A DNA stretch of 8,032 nt from Candidatus Woesearchaeota archaeon. GTDB lineage: Archaea; Nanobdellota; Nanobdellia; Woesearchaeales; GW2011-AR4. The notes beneath the pieces were generated by a model. That model ran no database searches. It had not been told where the DNA came from and was given only the letters and a program-made list of their open reading frames with translations. The stretch is taken from contig JACPMP010000116.1 in NCBI GenBank assembly GCA_016185915.1, positions 1-8,032 on the forward strand, given 5' to 3'. Every line of letters begins with the position of its first letter. Position 1 is the first letter of the stretch. The translations under genes and the position numbers were made by a program. This document shows positions 4,561 through 8,032 of this stretch, piece after piece.

Positions 4561-6045
4561 ATGAAACTAAAAGTTAAAGATATAGACATTTCTAGCGGTG
4601 GTCCTTTAATTGCTATTATGAATCACAAAGATGCGGCGATGCTTGACCTTCACGTAATGGATAGAATAAAGATAAAAAAAGGAAGAAAAATTGAGACTGT
4701 TGTTGTGGATATAGCAGAAAGCGATAAAGTAGTGCCAAAAGGCAAAATTGGTGTTTTCGAGGAAGTTCTTAATTCCCTGAAGCTGGGAAATAATGATGAT
4801 GTTGAGATTGCAATTGCAAGAAAGCCATTATCCATTGACTACATCAAGAAAAAATTAGACGGGCAAAAACTGTCTAAAAAAGAGATTGACCAAATTGTGT
4901 GGGATATTGTTCACAATAAATTAAGCGCAGTTGAATTAACATATTTTGTTGCTGCATGCTACACTAATGTAATGAGCACAGAAGAAACAATCTTGCTGAC
5001 AAAGGCAATGGTTAAACATGGCGATGTATTGAGACTGGATAAGTACCCTGTTATTGACAAGCATTCTATTGGCGGTATTCCTGGCAACAGAACTACAATG
5101 GGGGTTGTGCCTGTCATAGCCGCTGCTGGATACTATATGCCAAAAACTAGCTCACGCTCTATTACAAGCCCTGCAGGAACTGCTGACACAATGGAGGTTC
5201 TTGCAAATGTGGCATTTCCAATAAAAAAAATGAAAGAAATTGTGCTTAAAACAAAGGGGTGTATTGTTTGGGGCGGCGCCTTAAACCTTGCTCCAGCTGA
5301 CGATAAAATCATTGCTGTAGAAAGACCTTTGGAGATTGATGCTGAAAGCCAGTTGCTTGCTTCCATAATGGCAAAAAAGCATTCTGTTTCAAGCACGCAT
5401 ATTTTGATTGATGTTCCAATTGGCAAAGATGCAAAAGTAAAGAATAAGGTTGAGGCATTAAAGTTGAAAAAAGAGTTTGAGAAGATTGGTAAAAGACTAA
5501 AGAAGCATATTAAGGTGCTTATAACAGATGGCACACAGCCAATTGGAAATGGAATTGGTCCTGCTCTGGAAGCACGTGACGTCTTATGGCTGCTTAAAAG
5601 AGATCCTCGCAGACCAATTGATTTGGAAAGAAAGTGCTTAATGATGTGCGCCAATATTTTTAGCATAGTAGGAGTAAAAAATGGCTACAAAAGAGCATTG
5701 GAGATTTTAAACTCAGGAAAGGCGTATCAAAAAATGGTTGAGATTATTAAAGCCCAAGATGGCAAAGAAATTGCAGCAGAAGACATCAAGATTGGCAAAT
5801 ATTCTTATGATGTTTTATCAGCAAAAAACGGGAGGGTAAGTGATATAGATAATATATTTATTTCAAGAATTGCAAGAATTGCAGGAGCGCCTCATGACAA
5901 GGGAGCTGGAATCTATCTTTACAGGCATGTTGGCGACAAAGTGAAAAGAGGAGAAAAACTCTTTACAATTTATTCTGAAAGCCAGCACGAGTTGGAGTAT
6001 GCGAGGGATGTGGCTAAACAGAGTAAGGTGTTTGTGGTGAGATAA
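4561..6045 (+). CDS. deoA: AMP phosphorylase
   Basis: The enzyme converts AMP (also CMP, UMP) and phosphate to the free base and ribose 1,5-bisphosphate, the first step of the archaeal nucleotide salvage route that leads through R15P isomerase to type III RuBisCO. From ATG 4561 it has 494 residues, close to the usual ~500. The N-terminal extension typical of the archaeal enzymes (MKLKVKDIDISSGG) precedes the pyrimidine phosphorylase fold. The phosphate and nucleoside motifs are visible: KHSIGGIPGNRTT at 167-179 and TSSRSITSPAGTADTME at 196-212, where the SPAGTADTME form is typical of AMP phosphorylase. WGGALNLAPADD and a C-terminal AGAPHDKGAGI also fit. It follows the AI-2E gene by two bases. 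A TTG start at 4555 would overlap that gene and is less likely. The pathway partners are not in the window. Confidence 0.93.
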   Translation: MKLKVKDIDISSGGPLIAIMNHKDAAMLDLHVMDRIKIKKGRKIETVVVDIAESDKVVPKGKIGVFEEVLNSLKLGNNDDVEIAIARKPLSIDYIKKKLDGQKLSKKEIDQIVWDIVHNKLSAVELTYFVAACYTNVMSTEETILLTKAMVKHGDVLRLDKYPVIDKHSIGGIPGNRTTMGVVPVIAAAGYYMPKTSSRSITSPAGTADTMEVLANVAFPIKKMKEIVLKTKGCIVWGGALNLAPADDKIIAVERPLEIDAESQLLASIMAKKHSVSSTHILIDVPIGKDAKVKNKVEALKLKKEFEKIGKRLKKHIKVLITDGTQPIGNGIGPALEARDVLWLLKRDPRRPIDLERKCLMMCANIFSIVGVKNGYKRALEILNSGKAYQKMVEIIKAQDGKEIAAEDIKIGKYSYDVLSAKNGRVSDIDNIFISRIARIAGAPHDKGAGIYLYRHVGDKVKRGEKLFTIYSESQHELEYARDVAKQSKVFVVR

Positions 6046-6060
6046 AAACGCCGATGCCAG
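6043..6060 (-). repeat. tRNA-Ser 3'-end-like sequence (copy 1)
   Basis: On the minus strand CTGGCATCGGCGTTTTTA aligns with the end of tRNA-Ser plus flank (CTGGGCGTCGGCGTTTATA, 7563-7545) with one gap and two mismatches. It overlaps the AMP phosphorylase stop codon and lies 8 bases beyond the end of the convergent regulator gene. It may be a remnant attachment site or a shared terminator. Confidence 0.4.
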
Positions 6061-6067
6061 AAGTAGT

Positions 6068-6319
6068 TTAAAGTTGCTCTATTTCAATAATCTTTTTTAT
6101 TGCCACCTTTCCCTTTTCGGTTAATGAAAGATATCTCTTCTTGCCCTTTTTTTCAGAATCTATGAGCCCCATAGATGCCAGTACATCAAGCTCCTCGCTA
6201 GGTATCCTCCTTAATTTGGAGATAGAGGTAAGTTTTGTCGCTATTATTTTTTTCTCACTTTGAAGCAATCCCTTTAGTATACCAAGGTTTATACGACTAG
6301 CAAAAATTTTAGTAATCAT
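6068..6319 (-). CDS. Small winged-helix DNA-binding regulator
   Basis: The protein has 83 residues. Helices in the first half (INLGILKGLLQSE, then ATKLTSISKLRRI) form the likely helix-turn-helix. SSEELDVL-type text (here PSEELDVLASMGLIDSEKKG) continues the third helix into the wing, and KRYLSLTEKGKVAIKKI is the wing and closing helix found in many PadR/MarR-like and archaeal winged-helix repressors. No effector domain is present, so it would act as a simple DNA-binding factor. It converges on AMP phosphorylase with a 22-base gap. The ATG at 6319 sits about 26 bases downstream of a TATA box, so the message is leaderless. The palindromes in 6513-6583 behind it are possible targets, but that is inference. 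Confidence 0.7.
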   Translation of the reverse strand: MITKIFASRINLGILKGLLQSEKKIIATKLTSISKLRRIPSEELDVLASMGLIDSEKKGKKRYLSLTEKGKVAIKKIIEIEQL

Positions 6320-6340
6320 TTTATAATTATTTAATTAGTA

Positions 6341-6350
6341 CTAATATATA
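6341..6350 (-). promoter_or_regulatory. TATA box for the winged-helix gene
   Basis: TATATATTAG on the minus strand is centred about 26 bases before the ATG at 6319, which predicts a leaderless transcript. Confidence 0.6.
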
Positions 6351-6512
6351 AGGATTTTTGGCTTGCAATATTTAGCTTGCAGCAACGAAAAATATTTATT
6401 TATATGAGAATAATTTCAATTTATCTGATTTATTTAAATTATCTATTTTATATGAGTGATATCATTTTTTTATCGTTGAATCTTGAGTTAGATTATAACT
6501 CCAAGTGGTGTG

Positions 6513-6565
6513 ACACTTTTAATATAGTCCCTTTATAAAGGAATATACCCTATATTTAAAAGTGT
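6513..6565. repeat. Nested palindrome of 53 bp
   Basis: The outer arms (6513-6527 and 6550-6565) are complementary over 15 bases with one extra A in the right arm. Inside lies CCTTTATAAAGG (6530-6541), a perfect 12-base palindrome. It is the main structure in the 324-base gap 6320-6643, which otherwise holds only AT-rich sequence and a doubtful 28-codon frame. A regulatory site, bidirectional terminator or small degenerate transposable element are possible. Confidence 0.6.
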
Positions 6566-6569
6566 GGGT

Positions 6570-6583
6570 TCATTTATAAATGA
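6570..6583. repeat. Perfect 14-base palindrome TCATTTATAAATGA
   Basis: It lies five bases beyond the 53-bp palindrome and shares the TTTATAAA core with it. The pair could be operator sites for one dimeric regulator. Confidence 0.5.
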
Positions 6584-6596
6584 CAGATATTAAATG

Positions 6597-6616
6597 TAAA
6601 ACGCCGCGACTCGGCA
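6597..6616 (-). repeat. tRNA-Ser 3'-end-like sequence (copy 2) with hairpin
   Basis: The minus strand reads GAGTCGCGGCGTTTTA; it shares GTC and GGCGTTT with the tRNA-Ser end but has two extra bases between them, so it is weaker than copy 1. GCCG/CGGC around a 5-nt loop (6603-6615) followed by four T also makes it a possible terminator for the protease operon, which ends at 6644. Confidence 0.35.
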
Positions 6617-6643
6617 TAATACGTTTGGTTATAATCCGTAAAA

Positions 6644-7093
6644 TTATTTTTCATCCTCCAAAAAAGCAATATTTTCTGTCAATATAACATGAAGTGAAAA
6701 TTTTTGATTTCTTAGAAAATTCATACCTAATATTGATGGTAGGGTTTGACTAGATTGTAATTTCTCAAGAGATGTGGTAACGGGTTGGAGTCCATAAATT
6801 TTTATATTTTCTTCTGTAAATATTGACTTATCATCCTTCAACATATAAAATTTAAAGTCAGGCAGCGGAATAGCATTATATTGAGAACCACTTAATTTTA
6901 CTGGACTTGTTGACTTTTTGCCTGCTAAGGAAATTTGTAATTTTGAGATGTCCATAGGGCTAAGAAAAGAATCAGGGCTACCAGTATCTATGACAAAGTT
7001 TACTTTTTGCATTCTTACTCTTAGCCTATTGCAAGAAATCATGGTTAATAAATGAAGATTATCCCCAATTATTAATGGTACTCTGTCCTTCAT
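6644..7093 (-). CDS. Retropepsin-like aspartic protease domain protein
   Basis: The protein has 149 residues with one aspartic protease fold and little else. The catalytic motif is FVIDTGSPDSFLS, with Asp36-Thr37-Gly38, and the second family signature is SILGMNFL with ILG at 121-123. Single-domain retropepsins work as homodimers, each subunit giving one aspartate. There is no signal peptide or membrane helix, so it is probably cytosolic. A ribosome binding site AGGTG precedes the ATG by five bases, and the DUF5678 gene ends 14 bases upstream in the same operon. Archaeal proteins of this kind are often found beside a DUF5678-type gene as far as I recall; the substrate is unknown. The motif residues are intact, so activity is plausible. 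Confidence 0.82.
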   Translation of the reverse strand: MKDRVPLIIGDNLHLLTMISCNRLRVRMQKVNFVIDTGSPDSFLSPMDISKLQISLAGKKSTSPVKLSGSQYNAIPLPDFKFYMLKDDKSIFTEENIKIYGLQPVTTSLEKLQSSQTLPSILGMNFLRNQKFSLHVILTENIAFLEDEK

Positions 7094-7107
7094 CTAACAC
7101 CTGTCAA

Positions 7108-7347
7108 TCAAAGGATAAATTTTGTTTTAGTTACAAATTCAATAAATATAGTAGAAATATCAAAACCTTTTTTTCTTAATTTGGATATAAGATTATCTAA
7201 TACTGAATCTGTATCAATTATTTCTTGATTACTAAATGCTACAAACATATCATTATATTCGGATTTAAATCTATCTAAATTAGAATAAAACCATTCTAAA
7301 TCATTCTGTCCTTTAATTAGCATTTGAACTATTTCTACATTACTCAT
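7108..7347 (-). CDS. DUF5678-like small protein
   Basis: This 79-residue protein has a helical N-terminus (NVEIVQMLIKGQ), then DLEWFYSNLDRFKSEYNDMF, a strand VAFSNQEIIDTD, a helix SVLDNLISKLRKKG, and a final strand region FDISTIFIEFV. The order EWF...L...Y...FVA...I...D...L...L..KG is that of DUF5678, small archaeal proteins of unknown function. Its start overlaps the stop of the 35-residue gene by four bases (ATGA), and GGGGGTG lies seven bases upstream as a ribosome binding site. It lies directly before the protease gene. It may be the substrate, inhibitor or scaffold of that protease; nothing in the sequence decides this. Confidence 0.65.
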   Translation of the reverse strand: MSNVEIVQMLIKGQNDLEWFYSNLDRFKSEYNDMFVAFSNQEIIDTDSVLDNLISKLRKKGFDISTIFIEFVTKTKFIL

Positions 7348-7451
7348 ATATAAACACCCCCAATATAATCTAAGAAAACCTTTTTAATTCTTAAAGTTTT
7401 GGGTAAGTATTTCCATAATGTACTAGAACTATGGATTTCCTCTTTTTTCAT
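7344..7451 (-). CDS. 35-residue leading protein of the protease cassette
   Basis: This short frame starts at ATG 7451 and ends with a TGA (7346-7344) that overlaps the DUF5678 start codon. It begins MKKEEIHSSSTLWKYLPKTL and continues RIKKVFLDYIGGVYI. Evidence that it is real: a strong ribosome binding site (GAGGAGTGAT, GGAG five bases before ATG), a TATA-like element upstream, and an ATGA overlap with the next gene. I do not recognise a family. It has a basic middle (KYLPKTLRIKK) and a hydrophobic end. It could be a small regulator of the operon, a functional subunit, or a leader peptide for translational coupling. Confidence 0.6.
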   Translation of the reverse strand: MKKEEIHSSSTLWKYLPKTLRIKKVFLDYIGGVYI

Positions 7452-7488
7452 TATCACTCCTCTTTATTGTAGCGAAATTTTTATAATA
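7452..7488 (-). promoter_or_regulatory. Promoter and ribosome binding site of the protease cassette
   Basis: A TATA-like TTATTATAAAAAT at about 7478-7488 (minus strand) predicts a start near 7457-7462. The ribosome binding site GAGGAGTGAT (7462-7453) lies just before ATG 7451. The leader would be very short, so either the true start is a little further upstream or the transcript begins within the ribosome site. Confidence 0.4.
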
Positions 7489-7544
7489 AATCAATTGAGT
7501 AACATATATTTAAATCTTTTGATATTTTAAATTTAATCATTAAG

Positions 7545-7563
7545 TATAAACGCCGACGCCCAG
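7545..7563 (-). repeat. 3' end of tRNA-Ser plus flank, reference copy of the repeat
   Basis: CTGGGCGTCGGCGTTTATA covers the T-stem 3' strand, acceptor 3' strand, discriminator and six flanking bases. Similar sequences on the same strand occur at 6060-6043 and, less exactly, at 6612-6597. Confidence 0.4.
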
Positions 7564-7684
7564 ATTTGAATTTCCCAACCCGAGTTGCGAAGCAACTCCT
7601 TGTTTTGGTCAAGCTTTTTCGCTTGCCGAAAAAGGTTGCTGGGATACCCTTGCGGGAATCAGCTCTCAAGGCTGACGCAATGCC
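7551..7684 (-). tRNA. tRNA-Ser(TGA), 3' portion from the D loop, with T-arm intron
   Basis: Reading the minus strand from 7684: GGCA (18-21), TTGC (22-25), G26, anticodon stem TCAGC/GCTGA around CTTGAGA (anticodon TGA, T33, G37), a serine-type long variable arm with stem CCC-GCAA-GGG, T stem CCCAG/CTGGG, T loop TTCAAAT, acceptor strand CGTCGGC and discriminator G, all as in archaeal tRNA-Ser. A 68-nt intron (7638-7571) lies between positions 53 and 54. No 5' portion (acceptor GCCGACG or a wobble equivalent followed by a D-stem strand) is found upstream to the window end or elsewhere in a credible context. It may be the 3' half of a split, trans-spliced tRNA, an exon behind a long D-loop intron running past 8032, or a left-over attachment-site copy. 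Confidence 0.8.
7571..7638 (-). other. BHB intron between positions 53 and 54 of tRNA-Ser
   Basis: On the minus strand, helix TCCC (7644-7641) pairs with GGGA (7576-7573). The bulges are AG^C and AA^T, each cut after the second base. The inner helix AACC/GGTT adjoins directly. Further inside are GAGTTGC-TTC-GCAACTC and a CTTTTTCG/CGAAAAAG hairpin. Excision restores a perfect five-pair T stem and TTCAAAT loop. Confidence 0.82.
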
Positions 7685-7881
7685 GGGTACAACACAGGAA
7701 TCCCATCTTCAATTGGATATTTTTCACCACATTTAGAACAAACAAGTCCTTTTTTGTCTTTTGTGTACTCTAAATCTGCTTTACAGAGCGGACAAGCTAC
7801 TATGTCAAACAAGTCCTTTGGGATAGGATTTTGAATTTCTTGATTTTGTTTTTTAGACATTTTGTTAATGCTGAAGTCCAT
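7666..7881 (-). CDS. Trm112-like zinc-ribbon protein
   Basis: From ATG 7881 the protein has 71 residues (64 from ATG 7860, nearer the length of bacterial relatives such as YcaR). LFDIVACPLCKADLEY carries the first CxxC (30-33) and CSKCG the second (48-52), followed by YPIEDGIPVLYP, the conserved end of the Trm112p family. Trm112 proteins bind and stabilise SAM-dependent methyltransferases that modify tRNA, rRNA and release factors in eukaryotes and archaea. The last residues, ALRQP, are encoded inside the tRNA-Ser sequence, and the stop codon is the tRNA anticodon. The start lies 13 bases from the insertion-sequence end, where TTATTAAAT (minus, about 7908-7900) could serve as a TATA box for a leaderless start at 7881. 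Confidence 0.78.
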   Translation of the reverse strand: MDFSINKMSKKQNQEIQNPIPKDLFDIVACPLCKADLEYTKDKKGLVCSKCGEKYPIEDGIPVLYPALRQP

Positions 7882-7893
7882 CAATCAAAAAAC

Positions 7894-8030
7894 ATAATCA
7901 TTTAATAACCTGACCTATTATTTATGATGTATTTCAATCCGTGAAGTATATTTCTCTTGTTTAGTTTGAGAGTTTGTATGACTGATATTAGCATTGCCAT
8001 TGCATTTGCCCCTCGTTGTGAGCTTGAACC
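7894..8030 (-). mobile_element. Right insertion-sequence end (inverted copy of 1-137)
   Basis: This is the exact reverse complement of 1-137. The element runs off the window to the right; two further bases (8031-8032) extend it beyond the left copy. Its outer end at 7894 abuts the Trm112-like gene. Confidence 0.75.
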
Positions 8031-8032
8031 GT
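7902..8032 (-). CDS. Transposase C-terminus, IS66-like (second copy, 5' truncated)
   Basis: The same 42-residue tail as at 1-129, with the stop codon TAA at 7904-7902. The two copies are identical, which implies recent transposition or gene conversion. The assignment has the same uncertainty as the left copy. Confidence 0.55.
   Translation of the reverse strand, partial: GSSSQRGANAMAMLISVIQTLKLNKRNILHGLKYIINNRSGY

Noticed and set aside
5133..5666. 177-codon minus-strand frame inside AMP phosphorylase
   Set aside because: Antisense shadow of a clearly conserved gene, with no start signals of its own.
6452..6538. 28-codon plus-strand frame MSDIIFLSLNLE... in the 6320-6643 gap
   Set aside because: No ribosome binding site, weak promoter, and it runs into the palindrome; nothing supports translation.
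7481..7773. Open frames of 62 codons on both strands over the tRNA-Ser region
   Set aside because: They lie across tRNA-Ser, its intron and the Trm112-like gene, and their composition matches shadows of those features.
1..8032. Linear virus or plasmid genome with 137-bp terminal inverted repeats
   Set aside because: The repeats encode a transposase C-terminus with its stop codon, and the genes between (AMP phosphorylase, tRNAs, Trm112-like) are chromosomal in character with no replication or capsid genes.
1..8032. CRISPR array or integrase gene
   Set aside because: No regularly spaced direct repeats and no tyrosine recombinase motifs are visible on either strand.

Overview
The window looks like an AT-rich archaeal genome fragment, most likely from a DPANN-type or other small-genome lineage; the phylum cannot be fixed from sequence alone. 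Archaeal markers are: an AMP phosphorylase (archaeal member of the thymidine phosphorylase family), tRNA genes interrupted by bulge-helix-bulge (BHB) introns, TATA boxes placed about 26 bases before start codons (leaderless transcripts), GGTG-type ribosome binding sites, and archaeal-style accessory proteins (DUF4145, DUF5678, retropepsin-like protease).

Both ends (1-137 and 7894-8030) are exact inverted copies of one sequence. It reads as the C-terminus and end of an IS66-like transposase, so the fragment lies between two oppositely oriented copies of one insertion sequence. It is probably an assembly segment broken at repeats. It could also be a composite mobile segment.

Plus-strand half: a zinc-ribbon DUF4145 protein (182-853); a tRNA-Thr(GGT) with two introns (948-1066); a probable toxin-antitoxin pair, a 48-residue protein plus a GNAT acetyltransferase (1333-2018), with an inverted-repeat operator candidate; two tandem CBS-domain membrane-anchored proteins (2119-3070); a tRNA-Val(GAC) with three introns, one of 203 nt (3122-3439); then a coupled pair, an AI-2E/PerM family membrane protein (3476-4558) and AMP phosphorylase (4561-6045).

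Minus-strand half, read from 8030 downwards: insertion-sequence end; a Trm112-like zinc-ribbon protein whose stop codon coincides with the anticodon of a tRNA-Ser(TGA) 3' portion (7684-7551, with its own BHB intron and no recognisable 5' portion nearby); a tightly coupled three-gene cassette of a 35-residue protein, a DUF5678 protein and a retropepsin-like aspartic protease (7451-6644); a palindrome-rich 0.3 kb gap; and a winged-helix regulator (6319-6068) that converges on AMP phosphorylase.

The most interesting features are the multi-intron tRNAs (exon boundaries derived here by fitting BHB motifs, each complete one giving a mature 73-mer), the three-gene protease cassette, and short copies of tRNA 3' ends that bound the accessory modules. 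The last suggests that tRNA genes have served as insertion sites. No integrase, CRISPR array or rRNA is present.
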